Source: an uncultured Streptococcus sp. | Lineage (GTDB): Bacteria > Bacillota > Bacilli > Lactobacillales > Streptococcaceae | Length of the DNA stretch: 10,196 nt | Assembly (NCBI GenBank): GCA_902461025.1 | Contig: CABPWC010000055.1 | Span: forward strand, 1 to 10,196 | Direction: 5' to 3' | Part shown: positions 1 to 7,400 of the stretch, piece after piece | How positions within the stretch are numbered: position 1 is the stretch's first letter | Layout: every line of letters begins with the position of its first letter | Notes under the pieces: model-generated | What the model was told of the DNA's origin: nothing | Database searches by the model: none | Seen by the model: only the letters and a program-made list of their open reading frames with translations | Position numbers and translations under genes: made by a program

Positions 1-124
1 GGCTTCCTTCATCCAAAATGTTAGTCTTAATAGACCATTTTTCTTGGATTTCTCCCTCTAGCGTTAAAATAGCAAACTTGATAGATGTCCCACCAAGGTC
101 AATCCCAATAATCTTTTGACTCAT
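1..124 (-). CDS. gki: Glucokinase, ROK family, N-terminal 41 codons (cut by window edge)
   Basis: Phosphorylates glucose to glucose-6-phosphate with ATP in the cytoplasm. Only the first 41 codons are inside the window. The protein begins MSQKIIGIDLGGTSIKFAIL, which contains the phosphate-1 loop of the ROK/actin-like ATPase fold (DLGGT, residues 9-13), followed by a beta-hairpin (roughly residues 18-30) usual for this family. The start is set by a good ribosome binding site, AAGGAG at 131-136, five to six bases before the ATG at 124-122. It lies downstream of the alpha/beta hydrolase on the same strand but has its own promoter in the gap. The name rests on the N-terminal motif and on the known mitis-group neighbourhood of gki beside pabB and the hydrolase; another ROK sugar kinase cannot be excluded from 41 residues alone. 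Confidence 0.88.
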   Translation of the reverse strand, partial: MSQKIIGIDLGGTSIKFAILTLEGEIQEKWSIKTNILDEGS

Positions 125-140
125 ATTATTCTCCTTTATG

Positions 141-170
141 ATAATATCAACTTCCATATTATTTTATCAA
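141..170 (-). promoter_or_regulatory. Promoter of gki, extended -10 type
   Basis: Reading the minus strand, TTGATA at 170-165 (5 of 6 against TTGACA) is followed after 18 bases by TATTAT at 146-141 (5 of 6 against TATAAT). TG-A stands directly before the -10 (149-147), which makes it an extended -10. Transcription would start near 134, leaving a leader of only about 10 bases that begins within the Shine-Dalgarno sequence. A 7-bp inverted repeat, ATAATAT (141-147) and ATATTAT (156-162), overlaps the -10 and spacer; it could be an operator or simply AT-rich chance. The -35 begins right after the hydrolase stop codon, so gki can be expressed independently of the pabB operon. Confidence 0.6.
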
Positions 171-172
171 AC

Positions 173-790
173 TTATTTCAGCAATTCAAGAAAACTTCTA
201 GTTATTTCTGCAAACTCTTTTGGTTTAGCCCTATTCAGAACATGAGGTCCATCAGGAATAATCTGAAACTGAGAATTTAGAATCAGTTGTTGCAGATCTT
301 TCATAGACTTTAGATTAGGCTTATCCTGGCTACCACAGATTAACAAAGTTGGATAAGAACAATTCCTTGCAATCTCTCTTAAATCAAGTGTTTTTAATTC
401 TTCAGATACTCCAACTAAAAGCGATTTGTCTGCCCCCTGCTTCTCATATATCCTCTTAGGAAGCAATTTGAATATCAGCAACTGAATGTAAAAAGGAATG
501 TTACCAGCTAGTTTCAGTGGGCAACCTGACAAAACCAAGACCTGAAGATTTGGTATATCATAACTTGAAAGTTCCAATGCAAGTGCAGCCCCTAGGGACA
601 AACCTACTAGAACAAAAGGTTCTGTCTCCTTTAATAAGTGCTGATAAATGCGCTCCTTAGCTTCTTGATAGCTAGCAACTCCGGAAGGAAATAACTCTAG
701 GGCTTCAGAGGAATAATCTGCAAGAAAATCCTGAACTTCTTTCCAACTATCTGCTGACTGTCCTAAACCATGTAAAAATATTAGTTTCAT
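173..790 (-). CDS. Alpha/beta hydrolase, 205 aa, substrate unknown
   Basis: A single-domain alpha/beta-hydrolase-fold enzyme, cytoplasmic (no signal peptide). The oxyanion-hole strand carries HGLG at residues 7-10. The nucleophile elbow is GLSLG at 63-67 with Ser65; the acid is probably Asp156 in CGSQD, and the general base His183 in DGPH. A complete Ser-Asp-His triad in the right order and spacing argues for an active esterase, thioesterase or lipase-like enzyme. The cap between strands 5 and 6 (about 85-135) is short and hydrophobic. The ATG at 790-788 follows the pabB stop codon (793-791) with no gap, and its Shine-Dalgarno (GGGAG, 801-797) lies inside the last pabB codons, so translation is coupled to pabB. 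No sequence motif fixes the substrate. Linkage to p-aminobenzoate synthesis suggests co-regulation but does not prove a folate role. Confidence 0.85.
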   Translation of the reverse strand: MKLIFLHGLGQSADSWKEVQDFLADYSSEALELFPSGVASYQEAKERIYQHLLKETEPFVLVGLSLGAALALELSSYDIPNLQVLVLSGCPLKLAGNIPFYIQLLIFKLLPKRIYEKQGADKSLLVGVSEELKTLDLREIARNCSYPTLLICGSQDKPNLKSMKDLQQLILNSQFQIIPDGPHVLNRAKPKEFAEITRSFLELLK

Positions 791-2512
791 TTAGTTCTCC
801 CTTACTGACAACTCATATAAGCCCCTTACTGCATTACAAGCATAAATGACCTCTGCTTCTTTCAAATCTTCTACGGTCAAGATCTTTTCTTCTGCCTGCC
901 TACTCTCAAGCAAGTGTTGACGATAAATCCCTGGTAAAATACCAAGAGTGCTAGGTGGAGTATAGAGCTTACCATTCATTTTTAAGACCAGATTCCCAAT
1001 AGAGGTTTCAAGCAATTTTCCATCAGCAGTGTGATAGATGATTTCCTGCTCTCCCACTGTCAAATGTGGTCGGTATGTCGTCTTAAAGTAGGTAAAGGAC
1101 TGCTTCAAATCAGCTTCTTGTAGACAAAGCTTGGCCTGACAGAAGCTAGGGCTAAGCGGAGTTAATACTTGTCGTTCATTTTCAATCGCTCCAGATTTGC
1201 TGAGACTGATTCGCAAACGGTAGTCTTGATGAAGGTCACAAGCCTGGCACTCCTTCTCTAACTTTTGTCTTAAAACTTCTTGGTCAAATGGAAAGGCAAA
1301 ATAACGACTAGCCTCTTGCAATCTTTCTAGATGTTGCTTTTCAAAGAACAATTTTTTCTGGCTGATTTTCCCTGTCGTAATCAGCTGAAAACGAGGTTGT
1401 TTGCGGTAAAGAACAGCTGCCTTTTGATGGACTTCACGGTATTCTGACTCCCAAGTACTATCCCAAGTGATGCCACCTCCGACACCATAGATGGCTTGCC
1501 CTCCATGCAGTTGAATAGTTCGAATAGCCACATTGAAAATCCGTCGTCCATTGGGCAGTAAGAGACCAACAGTTCCACAGTATACTCCACGCGCATGTGG
1601 TTCCAAGTTCTTGATAATTTCCATGGTCGCTATCTTGGGAGCTCCTGTGATGGAGCCACATGGAAAGAGCGAACGGAAGATTTCAACTAGGTCAACATCT
1701 GGTCGTAACTGACTCTTGATAGTCGAAGTCATCTGCCAAACTGTAGAATACTGCTCAACTTGGCATAAACGCTTAACATGCTCACTACCAACCTCAGAAA
1801 TACGATTCATGTCATTTCGCAAGAGGTCCACTATCATCATGTTTTCTGAACGATTTTTGGGATCCTGTTCCAACCAAGCCGCCTCTTTCAAGTCGTCATC
1901 GTTATTCAAACCACGTTTAGTTGTGCCCTTCATAGGACGAGTCGTCAATTCACGACCATTTTGCTCAAAAAAGAGTTCTGGACTCATGGAAATCACTGCC
2001 ATATCATCATGCTCTACGTAAGCATTATATCCCGCTTCCTGCTCCACCACCATACGATTGTAGATGGCAAAAGGATTAGCAGATAACTCCTGCTTGAGTT
2101 GGACAGTATAATTGACCTGATAGGTATCTCCTTGTCTTAAATGATGGTGAATTTGGGTAATCGCCTTTTCATAGTCCTCAGCAGATGTTACTTCCTGCCA
2201 ATTTGATGGCAAATCCACCTCCTCATAAGCTAGAGGAATGCTGGATGTTTCAACGCTGTCATGAACGGTGAAATAGAGGAGATACTCTCCTAACAAGGGA
2301 CCCTCGTGAACCGCTAACTTCTCCTCAAAAGCAGGTGCTGCTTCATAACTAACATAACCAACTACATAATAGCCCTGCTCTTGGTAGCTTTCTACTTGAG
2401 CTAGCAAGTCTGCTACTTCTGCTAAATCTCTGGTTTTTAACTCTTTAATAGGCTGGGTAAAGGTGTATCTCTCGCCCAAAGCCCTAAAATCAATCACTGT
2501 TTTTCTATGCAT
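791..2512 (-). CDS. pabB: Aminodeoxychorismate synthase component I fused to aminodeoxychorismate lyase (PabB-PabC)
   Basis: Makes p-aminobenzoate for folate from chorismate in two steps carried by one chain of 573 aa. Residues about 1-370 form the chorismate-binding PabB part: SPELFFE (177-183), RPMKGT with Lys195 (the PabB-type lysine, in a PxKGT motif), KNRSENMMIVDLLRND (219-234), the CGSITGAPK loop (285-293), and the magnesium-binding region VGGGIT to ESEYRE (344-360). SITGAPK together with PxKGT favours PabB over anthranilate synthase TrpE. Residues about 375-573 are a fold-type IV PLP-dependent lyase like PabC. Lys477 in FKTTYR is the likely PLP lysine, and LETSIGN (501-507) and the GILPGIYRQ segment (524-532) are family hallmarks. 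This part is shorter than a free-standing PabC of about 270 aa, as in other fusions. The glutaminase partner PabA is not in this window. The ATG has no well-spaced ribosome binding site: AGGA sits only one base away. Confidence 0.93.
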   Translation of the reverse strand: MHRKTVIDFRALGERYTFTQPIKELKTRDLAEVADLLAQVESYQEQGYYVVGYVSYEAAPAFEEKLAVHEGPLLGEYLLYFTVHDSVETSSIPLAYEEVDLPSNWQEVTSAEDYEKAITQIHHHLRQGDTYQVNYTVQLKQELSANPFAIYNRMVVEQEAGYNAYVEHDDMAVISMSPELFFEQNGRELTTRPMKGTTKRGLNNDDDLKEAAWLEQDPKNRSENMMIVDLLRNDMNRISEVGSEHVKRLCQVEQYSTVWQMTSTIKSQLRPDVDLVEIFRSLFPCGSITGAPKIATMEIIKNLEPHARGVYCGTVGLLLPNGRRIFNVAIRTIQLHGGQAIYGVGGGITWDSTWESEYREVHQKAAVLYRKQPRFQLITTGKISQKKLFFEKQHLERLQEASRYFAFPFDQEVLRQKLEKECQACDLHQDYRLRISLSKSGAIENERQVLTPLSPSFCQAKLCLQEADLKQSFTYFKTTYRPHLTVGEQEIIYHTADGKLLETSIGNLVLKMNGKLYTPPSTLGILPGIYRQHLLESRQAEEKILTVEDLKEAEVIYACNAVRGLYELSVREN

Positions 2513-2518
2513 ATCCTA

Positions 2519-2527
2519 AGTATACCA
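2519..2527 (-). promoter_or_regulatory. Extended -10 element of pabB, suggesting a leaderless transcript
   Basis: On the minus strand TGGTATACT at 2527-2519 is an extended -10 (TGn plus TATACT, 5 of 6). There is no convincing -35 at 16-18 bases, where the terminator hairpin lies. The normal distance from -10 to the start of transcription puts +1 at about 2512, which is the A of the pabB ATG. The mRNA would then be leaderless or nearly so, which fits the absence of a properly spaced Shine-Dalgarno. Judged by eye. Confidence 0.45.
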
Positions 2528-2528
2528 T

Positions 2529-2562
2529 AAAAGCCAGACCCCAAACAGGAGATCTGGCTTTT
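2529..2562 (-). terminator. Intrinsic terminator downstream of msrAB
   Basis: A perfect 10-bp inverted repeat, AAAAGCCAGA (2529-2538) with TCTGGCTTTT (2553-2562), encloses a 14-base loop. Read on the minus strand it gives an A-rich/GC/T-rich hairpin ending in four T, and it lies 22 bases after the msrAB stop codon. It also has a T run on the plus strand, but no plus-strand gene needs it. The T tract is short and the loop is large, so some read-through into pabB is likely. Confidence 0.7.
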
Positions 2563-2584
2563 TAACTAATAGGGTTGAGAAAAC

Positions 2585-3700
2585 TTACTCAACATAATCT
2601 AACAAATAACCATAACCCTTTTCTTCCATTTGATCCTTTGGAATAAAACGGATAGACAGGCTGTTAATACAATAGCGAAGCCCTCCCTTGTCCTGAGGCC
2701 CGTCTGTAAAGACATGTCCTAAGTGGGAATCACCAGTTCGGCTTCTGACTTCTGTTCTGACCATATTGTATGACTTGTCTTCCTTGTAGGTCGCAACATC
2801 TGGACTGATAGGCTGAGTAAAGCTAGGCCAACCACAGCCCGATTCAAATTTATCTTTCGAAGAAAAGAGTGGTTCACCTGTCGCCACATCTACATAAATA
2901 CCTGCTTCAAATTTATCCCAGTAACGATTTGAAAAGGCACGTTCTGTTTGACTGTTTTGAGTCACTGCATACTCATCTGGTGACAGGAGCTTTTTCAATT
3001 CATCGTTGCTCGGTTTTGGATACTTACTAGCATCAATGACCGGATAGGCTGCTTGATTAACATTGATATGGCAATATCCATTCGGATTTTTCTGGAGATA
3101 ATCTTGGTGGTAGTCCTCAGCCACGATAAAATTTGTTAAAGCTTCCTTTTCAACCGCTAGAGGCTGGTCATACTTCTTAGAAACCTGATCAAAGACTTGA
3201 TTGATGACTTCTAGGTCTTTTTCATCTGTATAGTAGACTCCCGTGCGGTATTGGGTTCCTACGTCATTACCTTGCTTGTTTTTACTAGTTGGATTGATAA
3301 TACGGAAATAATGAAGCAAGATTTCTTTCAAAGTGATTTGATTGGCATCATAGGTCACATGAACAGTTTCAGCATGCCCAGTTTGACCGATCAATTCATA
3401 CTGGGTTGTTTCTCCTCTACCATTAGCATAGCCAGATACAGCATCTGTCACACCCGCTACTCTTGAAAAATACTCTTCGACTCCCCAGAAACAGCCTCCC
3501 GCTAGATAGATTTCATGTAAGTCAGCATCTTTACTTGGCTCAGTTTTTTTCGTGACTTTTTGCCCTTGACTAACTGCTGCCTTCTCGATTTGAGAAGTGT
3601 CGGTGTAGATAGAGTTTCTTTTTTCCAAAAGAAACAAAATTCCGATGATGATGCAAATGATGATTCCTATGAATACAATTGTTTTTAATTTATCATTCAT
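2585..3700 (-). CDS. msrAB: Membrane-anchored methionine sulfoxide reductase A/B fusion
   Basis: Repairs oxidised methionine in extracytoplasmic proteins; MsrA reduces the S and MsrB the R sulfoxide. The 371-aa protein has an uncleaved-looking N-terminal membrane segment (residues 5-25, no lipobox) and a linker to about 60. The MsrA domain (61-215) has GGCFWGVEEYF with catalytic Cys70 and a possible resolving Cys210 in GYCHIN. The MsrB domain (225-371) has Cys289 in SGCGWPSF (recycling cysteine) and catalytic Cys344 in RYCINSLSIRF, with DSHLGHVF at 324-331. The two CxxC zinc pairs of some MsrB proteins are absent, as is common in fused forms. It starts 9 bases after the thioredoxin-like gene, and that gene's TAG is part of the Shine-Dalgarno (TAGAGG), so the two are one operon. 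The membrane anchor plus the lipoprotein partner place the repair outside the membrane, as known for pneumococcal MsrAB1 or MsrAB2 with Etrx proteins. Confidence 0.95.
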   Translation of the reverse strand: MNDKLKTIVFIGIIICIIIGILFLLEKRNSIYTDTSQIEKAAVSQGQKVTKKTEPSKDADLHEIYLAGGCFWGVEEYFSRVAGVTDAVSGYANGRGETTQYELIGQTGHAETVHVTYDANQITLKEILLHYFRIINPTSKNKQGNDVGTQYRTGVYYTDEKDLEVINQVFDQVSKKYDQPLAVEKEALTNFIVAEDYHQDYLQKNPNGYCHINVNQAAYPVIDASKYPKPSNDELKKLLSPDEYAVTQNSQTERAFSNRYWDKFEAGIYVDVATGEPLFSSKDKFESGCGWPSFTQPISPDVATYKEDKSYNMVRTEVRSRTGDSHLGHVFTDGPQDKGGLRYCINSLSIRFIPKDQMEEKGYGYLLDYVE

Positions 3701-3709
3701 AATAAGCCT

Positions 3710-4270
3710 CTAATTCATAGCCTTTAAACTCTCTAAAATACTTACCTTATCCATAAAGCCTGGCTGGGTCTTAACTAGTTTTCCTTCTTTATCAATAAAG
3801 GCCTGAGTCGGATAAGAACGAACTCCGTAACTTGCTAAAAGTTGTCCCGAAGGGTCTAGCAATACTGGTAAAGCTTTATAATCTAAACCCTGATACCATT
3901 TTTTAAAGGCTTCTTCTGACTGCTCCCCTTTTTGATCAGGAGAAACGACTGTCAAAACGACATAGTCATCGCCAGCTTCTTGTGCCAGTTCATCTGTATC
4001 AGGCAGACTAGCTAGACAAATAGAGCACCAAGAAGCCCAAAATTTGAGATAGACCTTTTTGCCTTTATAATCTGATAGGCGATAGGTTTTTCCGTCAACT
4101 CCCGTGAGTTCAAAGTCTGGAACTACTTCTCCTTGTTTTGCAGTTTGAGAGCTAACTTGTCCTTGCTTGTCTCCACTCTGATTATCAACTTGGTTTGCTG
4201 ACTGATTTTTACAAGCCGATAGACAAACCAGACTAGCGCAGACCAATACAGATGCTTGCCATTTTTTCAT
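3710..4270 (-). CDS. etrx: Surface thioredoxin-fold lipoprotein (TlpA/ResA-like, Etrx type)
   Basis: Extracellular thiol-disulfide reductant expected to recycle the neighbouring MsrAB. The protein is 186 aa from the chosen start. The signal peptide begins MKKWQ and ends in a lipobox LSAC, so Cys20 is the lipid-modified residue. A Gln/Ser-rich, low-complexity linker follows (21-48). The thioredoxin fold carries WCSIC, with active-site cysteines 82 and 85, and the cis-proline in SYP (Pro154). A reading frame also opens 18 bases upstream at 4288, but only the ATG at 4270-4268 has a ribosome binding site (AAAGGTGA, 8 bases away) and it directly begins a normal signal peptide, so the shorter form is preferred. 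The pair resembles pneumococcal etrx1-msrAB1. There the membrane electron donor gene ccdA stands just upstream (from memory); here the protease gene is upstream instead, so CcdA must be encoded elsewhere. Confidence 0.9.
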   Translation of the reverse strand: MKKWQASVLVCASLVCLSACKNQSANQVDNQSGDKQGQVSSQTAKQGEVVPDFELTGVDGKTYRLSDYKGKKVYLKFWASWCSICLASLPDTDELAQEAGDDYVVLTVVSPDQKGEQSEEAFKKWYQGLDYKALPVLLDPSGQLLASYGVRSYPTQAFIDKEGKLVKTQPGFMDKVSILESLKAMN

Positions 4271-4324
4271 CTTTGTCACCTTTCTCATTCATCATATGAA
4301 TATAGATATCTACTTTGTAGTTCT

Positions 4325-4368
4325 ATTATATACCTACCTTGCTAAAAATACTTGGAATCTGTTTGGAA
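4325..4368 (-). promoter_or_regulatory. Promoter of etrx-msrAB with a direct repeat in place of the -35
   Basis: On the minus strand a perfect TATAAT lies at 4330-4325, about 55 bases before the etrx start. The position for a -35 at 17 bases (AAGTAT) does not resemble TTGACA. Instead there are two exact hexamers, TTCCAA at 4368-4363 and 4357-4352, separated by five bases, i.e. an 11-bp period. The nearer copy touches the -35 region. A third related hexamer, TTTAAG, stands ten bases further upstream (4378-4373). A weak -35 overlapped by in-phase repeats is the usual picture of an activator-dependent promoter. The regulator is unknown. Confidence 0.5.
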
Positions 4369-4391
4369 AATTCTTAAAACCCTTGGGAACC

Positions 4392-4423
4392 AAAAAACTC
4401 TCACCTGCTTAGCAGATGAGAGT
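4392..4423 (-). terminator. Strong intrinsic terminator of the M26 protease gene
   Basis: On the minus strand an 11-bp stem, CTCTCATCTGC with GCAGGTGAGAG (one U-G pair in RNA, extended by a flanking A-T pair), has a three-base loop and is followed by six T (4397-4392). It begins 8 bases after the protease stop codon. The tight loop and clean T run make this a confident terminator that separates the protease from the etrx-msrAB unit. Confidence 0.92.
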
Positions 4424-4430
4424 CAATTGA

Positions 4431-7400
4431 TTATTTAAAGATAGAAGTTTTAAAGCTATCTGTTTGTTGAAGAAGTTTCTTAAAGAGTTTTTCTTTCAAA
4501 GTGACAGTATTGTCAAATTTAACAGAACCATTCTTCAAGCTTGCCTTATCTTTTTCAACAGCAGCAGCAAATGCTTGTTTCAAGTCCTCATAAGAGTTAT
4601 ACGTTGTACCATCAATTTCAATAGATTGAATTCCATGTTTGGCACTTGTCACAACTTCATTGAAGTAAGCTTTCTTCCAATCTTCAAGATTGTTGAATTT
4701 TCCATCAGAAATCTTGTTAATGATGAAGTCATCACCTAGAGTATCTTTACCAGCTTTTTTAGATTCAGCTTTTAGCATGTTAGAAGCATAGTTTAGGAAG
4801 CCTTTTTCGTAGCCATAGTAACCCCAGATTCTGAAAGTATTGTGTTTAAATGACATCGCTCCTGGAGCACCTTCACTTGTATTACCACCATAGATACCAG
4901 TCATCATTGGAACAGTGACATAAGCAGAATCAAAGTCAGATGGATTATAAACTCTGTTACCTGGACCACGATTGGTCATGAAGTTGTTAGTTACTAGGTC
5001 ATCTACTGTACGTAATGGAATAGTCTTTTCATCATCACTCAAAGGACGTACCTTATCGAATTGATTCTTGGTATTATTTCCTCGGTATTGTTTGTCTACT
5101 TTCTTGAACCAAGCGTTGTTTAAATCTTGATTTGCCTTATCCAGGACAGCTTCTCCTTCAAGATAATCCAGAAGCATGAGGGTGTCATTATAACCCTTCA
5201 TGTAACGATCAATTTCGTCACGTGATTTAAGGTCATTTGGATTAGTGTTATACCATTGATTTCCATCGTTTGGACGTTCATAAGCCATGTTGAGACCAAG
5301 GGCTTTGTATTCACCATTTGGATTTGATACAGACGGAGTTTGTAACATTCCTTGAGCAAATGCTTCAAGATCTGTTCCTTCACGGTGTCTTGAGCCACCT
5401 AGATAAACCATTCGGTCATTTACGTGAGTTGTTTCATGAGTAAAGGCAGAAACCCCAAAATCACTAACCATATCCGTCACCATAAAGAAGACAGAATCAT
5501 CCTTATATGGATTCGCATAAACGCGAGCCACAGCTCCCATACGGCCATCAGTCGCATGGTAACGATCTGTAGGTCCATACAATTCACGGATAGGCGCCAC
5601 ATCTTTACCACTGTTTGTATGGCCATAACGATCAGTACTAATGCCCTTATAATTCTGGTTGTCCAGTACAGGTGTCGGAACCATATTATTGCTCTTCAAG
5701 AGCTGATTACGGACTTTATCTAGAGATAGACGTGACCAGAAATCCAGGTAATTCTGTTGACCTTTCGCAACCTTGTCAATTTCAGCTTTGAAGGCATTCC
5801 GTTCTGCTTCAGTGTTCTTACCATATTTTTCAAATGAACTATAGGCCATGGTATTGTATGTTGAAATCAAGAACATGTGGGCATCTTTTAAGTTCAAGAG
5901 TGGTAAGATCATCTTGCCGTGCATATCGTTATTTAAACCTTCGTAGGCTCTATGTTTCTTATCTGCAAAATCAGGATTTGTTGTTTTTGGTTCCACGATA
6001 TAGACATTATCTTTGGTTGCTTTGATGAACCAATCATTCAAGTCTGTATCTTTTGTGAAGAGTTCCATGTTATATTTGAGGAAGTCATTTAAATTGCCTG
6101 ATAGAGTATGTTTAGCAACTACTTCACGGAAGGCATCATGTGTGCGAGTTCCTTTTACATAGTCTTCTTTTGAACCAATTTCAATCAAACGGTCTAATAC
6201 ATTGACGTTCTTACCATAGAAGTCTGGCTTGAACAACATGAGTTGCTTGATATTGAAATCATCAAACTTCACTCCGTAATAACGGTTAAGGTAAGATAGG
6301 CCAAGGAGAACCGCTGCCTTGTTATCATCAATTTTCTTGATCAAAGCACGCTTAGCAGCCTCATCTGTGTTTAATTGATGGTCTTGGTTTTCAACCAGTT
6401 GTTTGACAAAGTGAGTCAGATTATCCTTAACTTCTTTGAAGGTTTCTTCAAGATAAAGGTTCTTAATAGCATTAACTTTGTTTGGACCAGTTCTACCAAG
6501 GTGCGTGTAGATAGGATCTGATTGTAATTCTACAGGACTCAATTTTTCAACAATAGTATTGATGAGATCACTACGGTCTTTGTCAACCATATTCGGAGTA
6601 TAAACAACTTCACCAAGTTCTGCAATACCGTACTCTTTCACTTGTTTGACTTTAGAGTCTTTCGGCGTAATGCTGAAGATATCTTTTGTCTTATCTGCAT
6701 AGTGAATCATAATATGATCAGCATCAGCTAATTCCGTCACAAAGGTATTGCCTTTCATAGCAGTTACAGACAATACTTCTTTAGTCAAGAGAGGACTTCC
6801 TGCAGCCAATTTATTACCTTGGTCTACAATCCACTCTTTATTATAGAAAGGTTGAAGTTTTGCAATATTACGGTAAGCTAGCTCACGAGTTGCATCATAA
6901 CTATCAATTGCTTTGTACTGATCGTCTTTGTTTAGACTGTTATTAAGCTTGTCTTCAATAGGTTTGCTGCTAGTAAATTTATCAGCAGTGATTCCCATTG
7001 CTTCAATTTTCTGCTCAGCTTCTGCCAGTGAGATACTTGGAATTTTACGTGAATTGTTAAAGGATTTCTTACCTTCACTCACGCCATCAACACTATAATT
7101 ACGTTTGGTTCTTGAATAGGTGAAGTAATCGTCAGCATCAATATCTGAGTGACCAAATACCATCTCACCTGTTTTGACTTTCATCATAGTGATGTTGTCT
7201 TCAATAGTACCCAAGGCCCAGTTGGTACCCAGCAATCCACCAGATTGAACAGCTTCTTTCAGTTCGATAGAACCTTTAGCAACTGAATTTCTAAGGACAC
7301 CTTCTTTACCGACCGTGTAGTTATTAGCACCATTTTGAGATGAATAGACTAGACCTGCAGCTTTTGCTTTGTTACCAGTGATTTTAGCATCAACGTAGGC

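Noticed and set aside
1381..2021. Other open frames inside pabB on both strands
   Set aside because: pabB is intact with all family motifs; these frames have low-complexity or cysteine/tryptophan-rich translations typical of shadows.
2529..2562. Riboswitch or attenuator controlling pabB
   Set aside because: The hairpin lies upstream of the likely pabB start of transcription and directly after msrAB, with no alternative pairing or leader peptide visible; a plain terminator explains it.
4271..4288. Longer start for the thioredoxin lipoprotein at 4288
   Set aside because: No Shine-Dalgarno precedes it, and it would add six residues ahead of a normal lipoprotein signal peptide; the real ribosome binding site lies inside this stretch.
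4363..4378. CiaR binding site upstream of etrx
   Set aside because: Only one hexamer matches TTTAAG; the partner five bases on matches the second half-site poorly.
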